This document shows positions 1 to 6,789 of a stretch of 31,842 nt of DNA, piece by piece. Every line of letters starts with the position of its first letter. Position 1 is the stretch's first letter. The stretch lies in the IMG/VR virus record IMGVR_UViG_3300021976_000054, positions 1 to 31,842 of that record, one strand, 5' to 3'. A program made the translations under genes and the position numbers. This stretch comes from a virus. The notes under the pieces are model-generated. The model did no database searches. It was not told the origin of the DNA and saw nothing but the letters and a program-made list of their open reading frames with translations.

Positions 1-945
1 CAACCCGTCATCAGCGAGCTTCAGCATGCCGAAGCCGACTCGCGTTTGGCTCTGCTTCTGCTTACGGCTTTTTGTCGTCACAATCGCCTTGTGCGACTCG
101 TCCAGGACGATCGCCTGCCAGTCCGGCCCAAACAGCCCCGGGTAACTCGGCTCGGCAACTTGCTTGTGCCGCTTCGCGTACAGGCACCCGACGTACTCGC
201 CATCGCAGGGGTCTCCATCCCCTTTCCCGATGAGCGTTTTGAATTCCTTGTCGGTCGGCCCGGGGCAATGCGCGGAAAACTTCACGCGCAACATCTCGAT
301 ATTGCCAATCAGCCAGGTGCGTCGGTCGGTCGGGACGTCGGCAAGCGACGCGAGCGTAGCGAGACGCCGACTTCGGTCACCGACGCATGGCAGGATGTTG
401 TCGTTCGGCAGCCAGCGAGCGATCTCGCGTGCCCAGGTTGAGTCGATCGCAACCGTCGGGCAGAGCACGAACACGACCCCCGTTTCGATACCGGCTTCGA
501 CTACCGCACCGAACGTCTCAAGCGTCTTGCCGAGCCCGGGGTCATCCCCATTCAGCCAGTAGCGAGACTTCGCCGCTACGGCTGCTTGCAACTTCTGGTA
601 GGGGCGGTTCTCGAACGCGGTCCATAGCCGGGGCTCCTGCGTCCGTACGCGCGGGCAATCGACTTCGCCCTGCTCGAGGGCAGTTGCGATCTCGTCGGCC
701 CGTACGCGCTCGCTTTGCGCCCACTTCCAAAGCTCAGGGCCGATCTCGAGCGCTGTGCCGAACACCTGCCGTAGCTCGACACAGGTCGAATATTCGAGCG
801 GGTAGGACCAGAGCTTCTTGCTCGAAGACCAGGATGCCCCCGACACCTTCTTGCACAGACGCGGGATATCAGGGGAGTAGGGCGTGCGCAGGTAGATGCG
901 GTTCCGCTTGCCGCTGTCACTGCGTTCGACCTGGACCTTGCGCAC
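1..945 (-). CDS. SNF2/DEAD-like helicase, N-terminal part (runs off the window)
   Basis: This frame is open from a GTG at 945 to base 1 with no stop, so 315 codons of a longer protein are visible. GGGAGG sits four bases before the GTG. The first ~75 residues form a basic region. Helicase motif I (DDPGLGKT) follows near residue 140, a motif Ia-like stretch (VLCPTVAIDSTW) near 160, and a DESH Walker B motif (IVLDESHKAI) near 285. These are the first RecA-like lobe of a superfamily 2 SNF2-type ATPase; lobe 2 lies outside the window. Phage SNF2-like proteins are usually placed in DNA replication, recombination or remodelling, but the exact role here is not shown. It follows a terminator hairpin (963-993), so it probably begins a new transcription unit or depends on read-through. 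Family assignment is good; role uncertain. Confidence 0.85.
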   Translation of the reverse strand, partial: MRKVQVERSDSGKRNRIYLRTPYSPDIPRLCKKVSGASWSSSKKLWSYPLEYSTCVELRQVFGTALEIGPELWKWAQSERVRADEIATALEQGEVDCPRVRTQEPRLWTAFENRPYQKLQAAVAAKSRYWLNGDDPGLGKTLETFGAVVEAGIETGVVFVLCPTVAIDSTWAREIARWLPNDNILPCVGDRSRRLATLASLADVPTDRRTWLIGNIEMLRVKFSAHCPGPTDKEFKTLIGKGDGDPCDGEYVGCLYAKRHKQVAEPSYPGLFGPDWQAIVLDESHKAIVTTKSRKQKQSQTRVGFGMLKLADDGL

Positions 946-962
946 GTCGCCTCCCTGAGTAG

Positions 963-993
963 AGAAAACCGGCCCGGAGGAGTCGGGCCGGTT
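963..993 (-). terminator. Rho-independent terminator
   Basis: A perfect 10-bp inverted repeat (967-976 with 984-993, 7-nt loop) reads on the minus strand as a GC-rich stem followed by TTTTCTCT. It sits between the small gene ending at 1038 and the helicase start at 945. The CCGGTT(C) arm recurs in the hairpin at 4544-4577. Confidence 0.75.
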
Positions 994-1037
994 CGAAGTT
1001 AGAACGTCCCGTTCGCTTCGTCTTGCGCGTCGCCCCC

Positions 1038-1238
1038 TTAAGACTCGTTGAGGAACGGAGCCTCGTCGATGACTAGTCCGTGCCTCCAAGCAGCAGCGAA
1101 CATCTCTCCGTCTGCATCCTGGAACAGCAACATGTCATCTTCATGCACCCGAACGTACTTCGACGGGGCCGGAGCCTCGACCGCCTGATCGTTCCGCCGT
1201 ACAGCCGCACACACTCGCCGAAAGTACCTGTCATCCAT
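1038..1238 (-). CDS. Small acidic protein, unknown function
   Basis: A 66-residue protein beginning MDDRYFRRVC. I chose the ATG at 1238 because AAGGAG lies five bases upstream. An in-frame ATG at 1298 would give 86 residues and pack against the upstream gene (stop at 1304), but it has no visible Shine-Dalgarno sequence. The protein is mixed-charge with one aromatic-rich C-terminal segment, no membrane helix and no motif I recognise. It is the last gene before the terminator at 963-993 and so closes the unit of small genes that starts near 3500 or 4517. Confidence 0.6.
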   Translation of the reverse strand: MDDRYFRRVCAAVRRNDQAVEAPAPSKYVRVHEDDMLLFQDADGEMFAAAWRHGLVIDEAPFLNES

Positions 1239-1303
1239 GTCCGCTCCTTCGTTCGTGTAGCCGCCAGCATACTCCAACTTGGAGAAATGCGCAACCATGG
1301 AGT

Positions 1304-1702
1304 CTACCAGACGAGAGGGTTGTCTTCGTCCTCGAGGACGTACTTCATGGCCGCCTGTCGATCCGGACCGAACAAGATGTCTACCGCGTCGCCTACGGGC
1401 ACCTCTTCGGCATGGTTCCACTGTCGACCGTCGTACTCGTTGCGGCGGTTGTAGACGCGAACCCCCTTCTTTCCGTCCCGATCAAGCGCCCAGCCCCTCC
1501 CGTTAACGAGGTAGATCGACATTCCCGTGCCCGTGAACGCGTCTGCCGGGCCGATCCGGTCAGCGACATAGCGGAGGATCTCCGCGAAGCTGCGCCGGAA
1601 TCCCGGCTTCGGCGCCCACCAGTACGGCATCCGAATCGTCGGGTCCATGATCCTGCGTAGCGCCGAACCGACGTCGCGGAGTCCCTGCATTGCTTTGCTC
1701 AT
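1304..1702 (-). CDS. Hypothetical protein, 132 residues
   Basis: ATG at 1702 overlaps the stop of the upstream gene in a TAATG junction, which indicates translational coupling. The product is soluble, rich in Trp, Arg and Asp, with a central segment MSIYLVNGRGWALDRDGKKG that looks like beta-strand and turn. I do not recognise a family. It belongs to a string of small coupled early genes between 3500 and 1038. Reality of the gene is well supported by the overlap and by the long uninterrupted frame; function unknown. Confidence 0.75.
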   Translation of the reverse strand: MSKAMQGLRDVGSALRRIMDPTIRMPYWWAPKPGFRRSFAEILRYVADRIGPADAFTGTGMSIYLVNGRGWALDRDGKKGVRVYNRRNEYDGRQWNHAEEVPVGDAVDILFGPDRQAAMKYVLEDEDNPLVW

Positions 1703-1953
1703 TATTTCGAATCCTTCCAGCTATCGTCGTACATTGGACCTGAGTAGTCATCGACGTCCCGAATTTGCTTTCCCTTTGGAATCCTAATTACAGGCTCTCG
1801 AACTTCAACGGGCGCATTTGAATACTCAATGTCAACATTGAATAAGCCCAATCCGATGCATCCGAACTTCTGCCCGTTAACCGGATTCCGCCCGAAATGC
1901 CATCCGAAAATAAAGCTAGAGGGGAAAACCCACTTAGGCTTTTTGAGTTTCAT
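1702..1953 (-). CDS. Hypothetical protein, 83 residues
   Basis: ATG at 1953 shares a base with the upstream TAA (TAATG), and its own TAA is shared with the next start at 1702, so it is locked into a translationally coupled chain. The basic N-terminus (MKLKKPKW) is followed by an aromatic/glycine-rich segment (FIFGWHFGRNP) and a more acidic C-terminus. There is no obvious membrane helix or known domain. Base composition here is locally more AT-rich than in flanking genes, which may reflect recent acquisition, but this is only an impression. Confidence 0.75.
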   Translation of the reverse strand: MKLKKPKWVFPSSFIFGWHFGRNPVNGQKFGCIGLGLFNVDIEYSNAPVEVREPVIRIPKGKQIRDVDDYSGPMYDDSWKDSK

Positions 1954-2738
1954 TATTTCACCTGCACCAAATCTTCTAAGGCGACTGAGCGGAATCCTTC
2001 GGGCGATATGAAAGTGAGGATCGCTCTGCCAGCGCTTCCAGTTTCTATTTTGTTGTGCTTCACCCCGGCTACCCGGGTCGTTTCGTAACTCTCAGAAATG
2101 TTGTTCCACCAGGTTAACCGTCTTCCGCGCACTGCGTTGAGAATCTCGTCGTCGTACGCCTCTTCGATATCAAACGGCAACTTGACCTTGAGCGTGCGCC
2201 GAATCGGCTCCTCTCGTTTTACCTTATGCGTCTCTGCTGGCTGCATGTGCGGTTGCGGTGCCGGCTGCTCAAGCATTCGTCGGGCGTCCGATTCGTTGCG
2301 CAGGTTGTTGAACGTCCCACCGTCAATCCCGTACTGCGGAACGTGCAGGATCTTTTTGCCCTCCCAGGCAATCTCGACTACCTCCGTCCCGCGCATCGCC
2401 TTGACGACAACCGCGCCATCCTCTTCGAAGAACTCGATATCCCAGCCAGCCTGCTCGGCCGCGTCCATAAACGCGTCGGCCCGCTCGTTCCCGCTCGAAT
2501 CCTCCTCTGAGAACAACTCGTCTGTGCAAGCGCGGAAGACGGTCATCTCCGCGAAGGCGTCAAGTTCTTCCTCCGTGGTTGGCTCGAACTCTTCCCAGAT
2601 GGTCACGAGCGCATCGTCTTCGTCTTCCACATCAATCTCGAAGACGAGTCCGGCCTCAAGCTGCGCCCGGAGACCCTCGCATCCCCGGGCGTGCACATGC
2701 ACGGTGCCGTCGGCCGCTTCCACGTAGTGCAGGATCAC
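1953..2738 (-). CDS. Hypothetical acidic protein, 261 residues
   Basis: I place the start at GTG 2738 (protein begins MILHYVEAADG) because it forms a GTGA overlap with the stop of the upstream gene and has GAGGG upstream. Farther upstream candidates read through the previous gene in a shifted, arginine-rich frame. The first half is very acidic (runs of D and E around residues 45-110). The second half has a basic linker and a predicted beta-rich C-terminal segment (residues ~190-260) ending SVALEDLVQVK. No catalytic motif is visible and I do not recognise the family. An acidic DNA-mimic or adaptor role is possible but unsupported. Confidence 0.75.
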   Translation of the reverse strand: MILHYVEAADGTVHVHARGCEGLRAQLEAGLVFEIDVEDEDDALVTIWEEFEPTTEEELDAFAEMTVFRACTDELFSEEDSSGNERADAFMDAAEQAGWDIEFFEEDGAVVVKAMRGTEVVEIAWEGKKILHVPQYGIDGGTFNNLRNESDARRMLEQPAPQPHMQPAETHKVKREEPIRRTLKVKLPFDIEEAYDDEILNAVRGRRLTWWNNISESYETTRVAGVKHNKIETGSAGRAILTFISPEGFRSVALEDLVQVK

Positions 2739-3031
2739 CCAGCACCCTCTTCCCAGCGCTGCATGGCTTGCTCGCGCACTGCCGGCACGTTCGGCGAGTA
2801 GGGGTCCGTGATCACAGCTATCGCGTACGCGACGCCTTGTGCTTGGCCTCGTAGCTCGCCCCACATCTTATATCCCTCGCATAGGACCCCAATTGCGATC
2901 GAAGGCAAGTCCTCTTTGGGTTTGTCCGGTTCATCCTCGCTCATGAGCTGGTCGATGATTGAGTCGAGTTCCTCCCAGAGGATCTCCAGGAGGCTACGCC
3001 CGGCGGTCAGCGTCTTCAGGACCTTCGGCAT
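2735..3031 (-). CDS. Hypothetical protein, 98 residues
   Basis: Start ATG at 3031 (MPKVLKTLTAGR) is set by GGAGGAG four bases upstream. The protein looks helical: an N-terminal amphipathic segment with acidic middle (WEELDSIIDQLMSEDEPD), then a hydrophobic segment and a helix ending VREQAMQRWEEGAG. Its 5' end overlaps the C-terminal coding part of the 43-residue membrane protein by 38 bases in another frame. Its stop joins the next gene by GTGA. No known family recognised. Confidence 0.75.
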   Translation of the reverse strand: MPKVLKTLTAGRSLLEILWEELDSIIDQLMSEDEPDKPKEDLPSIAIGVLCEGYKMWGELRGQAQGVAYAIAVITDPYSPNVPAVREQAMQRWEEGAG

Positions 3032-3125
3032 CGAACTCCTCCTTCCCGCTCGGCCAGCAGATTGCGCCAATCAGCGCGGCGATCACAGCGACAGCGATCC
3101 AGAAGGCTAGTTCGTATCCATCCAT
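2994..3125 (-). CDS. Single-pass membrane microprotein, 43 residues
   Basis: ATG at 3125 shares its A with the TAA of the preceding microprotein (TAATG). The sequence MDGYELAFWIAVAVIAALIG shows one hydrophobic helix (residues ~6-25), followed by a charged tail of about 20 residues, so an N-out/C-in inner membrane microprotein is likely. Its last 38 bases overlap the next gene's start, and the Shine-Dalgarno of that next gene (GGAGGAG) lies inside this frame. Function unknown. Paired membrane microproteins are common in phage early regions, where some alter the host envelope. Confidence 0.6.
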   Translation of the reverse strand: MDGYELAFWIAVAVIAALIGAICWPSGKEEFDAEGPEDADRRA

Positions 3126-3223
3126 TAGATAGCTCCAAAGTATCCGAGGAGGAAAAACAAGAAGGTTGCGATTGAGAGCAGAAGAACAAGACCCCGACCG
3201 ACGAGAACGAACAAGTCGAACAC
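3125..3223 (-). CDS. Membrane microprotein, 32 residues
   Basis: GTG at 3223 overlaps the upstream TAG (TAGTG) with AGGGGA just before it. The protein, MFDLFVLVGRGLVLLLSIAT followed by a phenylalanine- and leucine-rich segment, is almost entirely hydrophobic and fits one membrane helix. It ends by a TAATG junction with the next membrane microprotein. Junctions on both sides and the strong membrane character support a real gene despite its size. No function assigned. Confidence 0.6.
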   Translation of the reverse strand: MFDLFVLVGRGLVLLLSIATFLFFLLGYFGAI

Positions 3224-3495
3224 TAATTTCCCCTTTGGGCCTTGTCGATTTCTTCGAGCAGAAGCTTGCCGAGTCGACTAGTCGTCGGAGTGATGAAAAA
3301 TCCTATTTGGACACTCCCAAAGAATCCCCTAGGAGTTTCATGCTCTACCTCGTACTTGACAACTTCACGCTCGGGCCGGTTCTTATCGCGCACGACACAG
3401 GCGCCCTTGATTCGAAGATCAAGCCGAGTGAACTCCTCAGGCATTGAGGGAGGGTCCCAGTCTAGATCTTCCATATCGAAATCGTCGTCGCTCAT
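3223..3495 (-). CDS. Hypothetical protein, 90 residues
   Basis: ATG at 3495 overlaps the stop of the DUF2786-like gene (ATGA). The N-terminus is strongly acidic (MSDDDFDMEDLDWDPP); the rest looks like a compact beta-rich fold with hydrophobic strands near residues 27-75. It is flanked by coupled junctions on both sides, so translation probably follows the 341-residue gene. No family recognised. Confidence 0.75.
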   Translation of the reverse strand: MSDDDFDMEDLDWDPPSMPEEFTRLDLRIKGACVVRDKNRPEREVVKYEVEHETPRGFFGSVQIGFFITPTTSRLGKLLLEEIDKAQRGN

Positions 3496-4517
3496 GAGAT
3501 CTCCTTCTTCGTGCTGTCGGGGCTGACCTTCGTGGCTCCGAGGTCAACCTGTTGGGCCGCTGCGGAGCCGGCAGCTCGCCCGGCTGCGTCCTGTCGCTTC
3601 GCCTGCTCGCGCTCCCACCGAGCCGCGTTCTGCTCACGCTCGCGCTTCTCTCGACGTTCCTGTGCGGCACGCTGTGCGGGAGTCATCTTCTCGCGCAACG
3701 CTGCTTCGGCAGCATCTCGCTCGGCTTGCTCCACATCGGACATCGGACGGAGGTGCGGGAACATCTCGTAGTAAGCTTCATTGACATCGGCGAACCGATC
3801 CCGAAGTGCCACCGCGCTGCCAGCCGTATTCGAGACGACGTCTTCCGCTGCGGCGCTTTGGGCCGCAAGGCGGTAGCGGATCGTGCGCTGGAAACCCTCC
3901 GCGTAGGCCGCTCGGTAGGCCGCGTGCCGTTGTGTGTGTGGCTGGGGATCAACACCTTCGAGTTTGCATTGCCGACGGTACGCAGCCTTCAGCTTGCCGT
4001 CGTTCGGGGCGCAGGCGAAACCGTGCCCGTTCGCCTGGACAGCGATCTCGCCCCACTTGCGTCCGGCCTCTTTGAGGATCTTGATATTCTCGTCAGCCGG
4101 ACGGCTCGCGTCCCAGGACGGATCGAGCTTCGACACGAAGGCAAGATAAGTCGAGGTCCAGAGCAACCGGGCGTACTCGACGTCGGCCGGAAAACCGACA
4201 ACCGTCGCTTTACCGCCCCAGGCCCGAATAATGGCCTTGCAACGAGCATGTGAGACGATGGAAAAGAGCATAAATGAAAGGTCGTCTTCGAAAGCATGCT
4301 CTTCCGGAAACGCGATATCGACCGAGACCGGGGTTTCGCGCTCGTTCTTCGGCCGGCTCTGTTCCAGCAAAGCGGCGTCGATCGCGTACTTCACCATCAT
4401 CTTGTCAGCAAGCGCTAGTGCGGCGTCCGCGCTGCCGTGCTCCCCGTGTCGACGAAAGTCTTCGGCCTTCTCTACCAGCTTCGAGACCTTGTCGAGGATG
4501 TGCTTAGGCGTGTCCAT
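3492..4517 (-). CDS. DUF2786-like protein
   Basis: A 341-residue protein. The N-terminal ~45 residues (ILDKVSKLVEKAEDF, then an alanine-rich helix ending MMVKYAID) match the pattern of the DUF2786 domain, two short helices found in many phage and bacterial proteins of unknown role. A middle domain (residues ~60-225) contains conserved-looking Trp and Cys residues. The C-terminal ~90 residues are a long charged helix rich in Ala, Arg, Glu and Gln, probably coiled coil. The start ATG at 4517 lies directly after the GGGT-N3-ACCC element (4518-4528), and a hairpin (4544-4577) separates it from the previous gene. It leads a coupled run of small genes down to about 1038. Function unknown. Confidence 0.75.
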   Translation of the reverse strand: MDTPKHILDKVSKLVEKAEDFRRHGEHGSADAALALADKMMVKYAIDAALLEQSRPKNERETPVSVDIAFPEEHAFEDDLSFMLFSIVSHARCKAIIRAWGGKATVVGFPADVEYARLLWTSTYLAFVSKLDPSWDASRPADENIKILKEAGRKWGEIAVQANGHGFACAPNDGKLKAAYRRQCKLEGVDPQPHTQRHAAYRAAYAEGFQRTIRYRLAAQSAAAEDVVSNTAGSAVALRDRFADVNEAYYEMFPHLRPMSDVEQAERDAAEAALREKMTPAQRAAQERREKREREQNAARWEREQAKRQDAAGRAAGSAAAQQVDLGATKVSPDSTKKEIS

Positions 4518-4528
4518 GGGTTATACCC
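4518..4528 (-). promoter_or_regulatory. GGGT-N3-ACCC start-site element
   Basis: On the minus strand GGGTATAACCC abuts the ATG at 4517, preceded by AGAA. It is one of five copies just before early start codons (also 5040, 6639, 7360, 7727). The AAGGG part can act as Shine-Dalgarno sequence while also pairing in a 4-bp stem. Confidence 0.6.
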
Positions 4529-4543
4529 TTCTAGCGGAGGAGA

Positions 4544-4577
4544 GGAACCGGCCCTGTCGGGGAGACGAGCCGGTTCC
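4544..4577 (-). terminator. Hairpin, probable terminator
   Basis: A 9-bp perfect inverted repeat (4544-4552 with 4569-4577, 16-nt loop) lies between the zinc-finger gene ending at 4595 and the gene starting at 4517. The minus-strand tail is TTCCTCTCC, a weak U tract, so termination may be partial. The arm sequence resembles that of the terminator at 963-993. Confidence 0.5.
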
Positions 4578-4594
4578 CGAGTGCAGTGTAGCGT

Positions 4595-5038
4595 CTAGAA
4601 CTTCGAGGCACACACCGGCCCAATGCCCGCAGCAATACTGGTCTCCCGAGTAAGTGTGCGACCGCACACTACGCAGCTCCCGTACAACGCGCCGAACTCC
4701 TTCGCCTGCTCGAGCGAGAGCTTGTGCTCGGCCCGCAGCTCGAACACGAAACCCGGCGCGTAGTCAAACCGGAACTTCGGCTTGCCGGTCTTCGGGTCGT
4801 TCGCGAGCACCTGCACGAGGCGCTTCGCGTAGTTGCGGCCAGAGCCGTGCACGGCCTTCTGCACCTTGTAGATCGTCCCCGACTTGCGGTACATACCCTC
4901 GTCAGCCCGCTTCTTCGTCGGAACCGCAGCCGCCTCGCGCTCTCCGGCGGAGGTCCGGGACTGCTTCGGAGCCGCACAAGCCCGCACATCATCGACGCTG
5001 AAGTGGGTGTTTCCGCAGTGTCCGCAGGTGATGCTCAT
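4595..5038 (-). CDS. DUF6011-like zinc-finger protein
   Basis: A 147-residue protein starting MSITCGHCGNTHFS at ATG 5038. An N-terminal CxxC pair (residues 5 and 8) with a later Cys suggests a zinc ribbon. The C-terminus carries CVVCGRTLT, then SIAAGIGPVC, the signature of the DUF6011-type zinc finger common in actinobacteriophage early regions. The middle is basic. A nucleic-acid-binding or small regulatory role is likely by family habit, not shown here. The start is chosen because it follows the GGGTTCAACCC element by one base; the upstream extension of the frame would run through the promoter at 5077-5105. It is the first gene behind that promoter. Confidence 0.75.
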   Translation of the reverse strand: MSITCGHCGNTHFSVDDVRACAAPKQSRTSAGEREAAAVPTKKRADEGMYRKSGTIYKVQKAVHGSGRNYAKRLVQVLANDPKTGKPKFRFDYAPGFVFELRAEHKLSLEQAKEFGALYGSCVVCGRTLTRETSIAAGIGPVCASKF

Positions 5039-5039
5039 C

Positions 5040-5050
5040 GGGTTGAACCC
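5040..5050 (-). promoter_or_regulatory. GGGT-N3-ACCC start-site element
   Basis: Minus-strand GGGTTCAACCC, preceded by AGAA and one base before the ATG at 5038. The loop bases differ from the copies at 4518, 6639 and 7360 while the GGGT and ACCC arms are kept. Confidence 0.6.
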
Positions 5051-5076
5051 TTCTGTGTTCCGCTCTGGCCTGCGCC

Positions 5077-5105
5077 AGTCTACCTGAGTTCTCCAGATTT
5101 GGCAA
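5077..5105 (-). promoter_or_regulatory. Sigma70-type promoter, copy A
   Basis: On the minus strand TTGCCA (5105-5100) and TAGACT (5082-5077) are separated by exactly 17 bases. TAGACT continues as TAGACTGGCG, as in the copies at 9167-9195 and (TAGACTGGTG) 7768-7796. The -35 box lies just past the stop of the GH76-like gene (5109). Transcription would begin near 5070, about 30 bases before the zinc-finger gene start. Confidence 0.8.
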
Positions 5106-5108
5106 GTT

Positions 5109-6284
5109 TCAGATTTGAAGGAGTAACGCCGCCAAGCTAGCCATGTGCAGCTGTGACGATCGGAATCCATACGGGGCTATCTCGACCGGGGATTCTAACA
5201 GTGCGGCGTGGTGCTTCGTGTGCGCGAGGATGGTCTCATGGATGGAGGCGCGAAGCCCTTCGTCGATAGTCATGTTCCGGAACTCATACAGTCGGTCGAA
5301 GTAGACCGCAACGAACATCTGGTCGGATCGCCCCAGATGCTCTGGATTGTAGAACCGCAACGCGGCAACCGCTGTCCTCTCGGCCTCAGCAAGGTAGAGG
5401 GGCTGTCTAGTGGCCTCATGCAACAACCCACCAACGTGGATCATAACCCCCTGCACATATGGATACTTGCTGCGGTTAACTTCACCGTTGGCGTGAATAC
5501 CCTCGCGGTAAAGGTTGTCCTCGTCGCGCATCGACCGGCGGAGCCCATCATAGGCCTCCATGGCGAAATCTAGGTTATCCCTGTATCGCTCTCCAGGTGA
5601 AATTCGATTAATCATCAATGCAAGTTCGATAGCGGTAACGGCCGCAACGGTGCTGAGACTGTGGTTGCGGGTTTCGAGCTCTTTCTTCGCTTCCTGGCGC
5701 TGATCTTTCCAAAACACCAATCCAGTTTTCGGATCGTAGTTTCTAGTCGCAATATCCAACATTGCCTGCGCCTCTGCTGGTGCGGTCTCGTCTGGAACAT
5801 CCCCAGAGCGGCCCTGGTGTTCATACTGGAGCATTCGCAACTCCGCAGCCCACATGCCATCATCAATGTACCGCGACGTCCAGGGGTGGTCCTTGTCTCC
5901 AAGCGATGCTGCGTATCCCAGCGACTCCTCGTCAGCATCCCAATAAGCCCCAACCAAGACCGCAATCTGCTCAGAATCCAGGCCATTCTCAGCACCAGGA
6001 GCGAGTTGGTTGAAACGGTCGTGAGCCATTCCTGCTAGGCTGGCACCCCACGAAGCAGAGGCCAATGGACTACCTTCTGTCCGTTCTACCCAAACCCGAC
6101 CATCGGTCTCGAAGCGCATATGCCCTGCGAGATTCGCGGCGGCAATTTCCGCCATTGCCTGGTAATTCGTATCAATGACGGGAGGTGCGATTTTCATCGT
6201 CGCACTTCCTACGTTGACAGACCCAATAGAAATCCCTGAAAGAAGGATGGAAATGAAGAGCATCCCTCCCATAAATCTCTTCAT
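5109..6284 (-). CDS. Secreted GH76-like glycoside hydrolase (alpha-1,6-mannanase family)
   Basis: A 391-residue protein. Start ATG 6284 (MKRFMGGMLF) has AAGGA eight bases upstream and begins with a signal peptide: basic n-region and hydrophobic core at residues 9-20, with cleavage likely near 28. The rest looks like an (alpha/alpha)6 barrel with GH76 hallmarks: YIDDGMWAAELRML (paired Asp 141-142, the position of the catalytic aspartates in GH76 endo-alpha-1,6-mannanases), YDPKTGLVFWKD near 183, and YPYVQGVMIHVGGLLHEATR (274-293), matching the family's Y-x-Q-G-V motif. GH76 enzymes cut alpha-1,6-mannan backbones. In a mycolic-acid host the substrate could be lipomannan or a related polymer. 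It follows a coupled set of secreted and membrane microproteins, unlike a tail enzyme. Another six-hairpin glycosidase family is the main alternative. Confidence 0.7.
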   Translation of the reverse strand: MKRFMGGMLFISILLSGISIGSVNVGSATMKIAPPVIDTNYQAMAEIAAANLAGHMRFETDGRVWVERTEGSPLASASWGASLAGMAHDRFNQLAPGAENGLDSEQIAVLVGAYWDADEESLGYAASLGDKDHPWTSRYIDDGMWAAELRMLQYEHQGRSGDVPDETAPAEAQAMLDIATRNYDPKTGLVFWKDQRQEAKKELETRNHSLSTVAAVTAIELALMINRISPGERYRDNLDFAMEAYDGLRRSMRDEDNLYREGIHANGEVNRSKYPYVQGVMIHVGGLLHEATRQPLYLAEAERTAVAALRFYNPEHLGRSDQMFVAVYFDRLYEFRNMTIDEGLRASIHETILAHTKHHAALLESPVEIAPYGFRSSQLHMASLAALLLQI

Positions 6285-6285
6285 G

Positions 6286-6636
6286 TCATTTTCCTTCAAT
6301 CTGCTTGCGGGCCTTGGCCGCCTTGCTACGGACGTTGGAGGCAACTTTCTTGTTGCCTTCGATCTTCTTGAGAGCACTGATGGTGTTCTTGCGCTGGCGC
6401 TTGTTCTTCGCCACCTTTTGGATCTTGTTCGCCTTGATGCCTAGGAAGCCGTAGAACTCGTTCACGAACTCCGCGTCTTCCGCTGTGCCCTCTTCAATCT
6501 CGCGGGCAACGGCCTCGTGGCGAATCTTGTCGTTGTACGCCTGCTGGCGCGTCGCCTTCTGCACCTTGGCGATGTCCGCACGGTCCCTCGCGGCCTGGGA
6601 CTTCTTGGCCGGATCGCTCCAGTTGAATATCGGCAT
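6286..6636 (-). CDS. Small basic helical protein, 116 residues
   Basis: ATG at 6636 follows the GGGTATAACCC element by two bases. The protein is rich in Lys, Arg, Ala and Gln with almost no predicted strands (KKSQAARDRADIAKVQKATR), and ends in a strongly basic tail (KAAKARKQIEGK). That composition suggests nucleic-acid binding or a charged coiled coil. Only one short hydrophobic stretch (NEFYGFLGIKAN) is seen. Its stop lies one base before the GH76-like start, so the two are probably co-translated. No family recognised. Confidence 0.75.
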   Translation of the reverse strand: MPIFNWSDPAKKSQAARDRADIAKVQKATRQQAYNDKIRHEAVAREIEEGTAEDAEFVNEFYGFLGIKANKIQKVAKNKRQRKNTISALKKIEGNKKVASNVRSKAAKARKQIEGK

Positions 6637-6638
6637 TT

Positions 6639-6649
6639 GGGTTATACCC
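6639..6649 (-). promoter_or_regulatory. GGGT-N3-ACCC start-site element
   Basis: Minus-strand GGGTATAACCC preceded by AAAGAAA and two bases before the ATG at 6636; identical in its 11 bases to the copies at 4518-4528 and 7360-7370. Confidence 0.6.
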
Positions 6650-6654
6650 TTTCT

Positions 6655-6789
6655 TTAGTCGACTGTCGCTCGGATGAGAGTTTGCTCTTGCTCGGACCAG
6701 GTAATCATTTTCGCCCCGAGCAAGTTCGCAAACACTGAAGTCAGGTAGCCGGCATAGAAACACATCGCCCCGAAGAAGACGCTCTTCAC
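6655..6789 (-). CDS. Membrane microprotein, 44 residues
   Basis: I place the start at GTG 6789, which overlaps the previous stop as GTGA. The longer frame up to 6843 would overlap the whole end of the previous gene. The product MKSVFFGAMCFYAGYLTSVF continues as one hydrophobic helix (residues ~3-25) and ends with a short polar tail rich in Thr and Gln. It is the last of three consecutive GTGA-linked small genes downstream of the secreted 109-residue protein. Function unknown. Confidence 0.65.
   Translation of the reverse strand: MKSVFFGAMCFYAGYLTSVFANLLGAKMITWSEQEQTLIRATVD

Noticed and set aside
387-962. A plus-strand 191-codon open frame over the helicase
   Set aside because: The minus frame carries helicase motifs I and II; the plus product is arginine-rich low-complexity sequence.
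1073-1294. An alternative minus frame of 73 codons
   Set aside because: It overlaps the 1038-1238 gene entirely, lacks a good start site, and has an unlikely Cys/Arg-rich composition.
1296-1310. TAGACT on the minus strand, resembling the early promoter -10 box
   Set aside because: No TTGCCA or other -35 box lies 17 bases upstream; the match spans a TAG stop codon.
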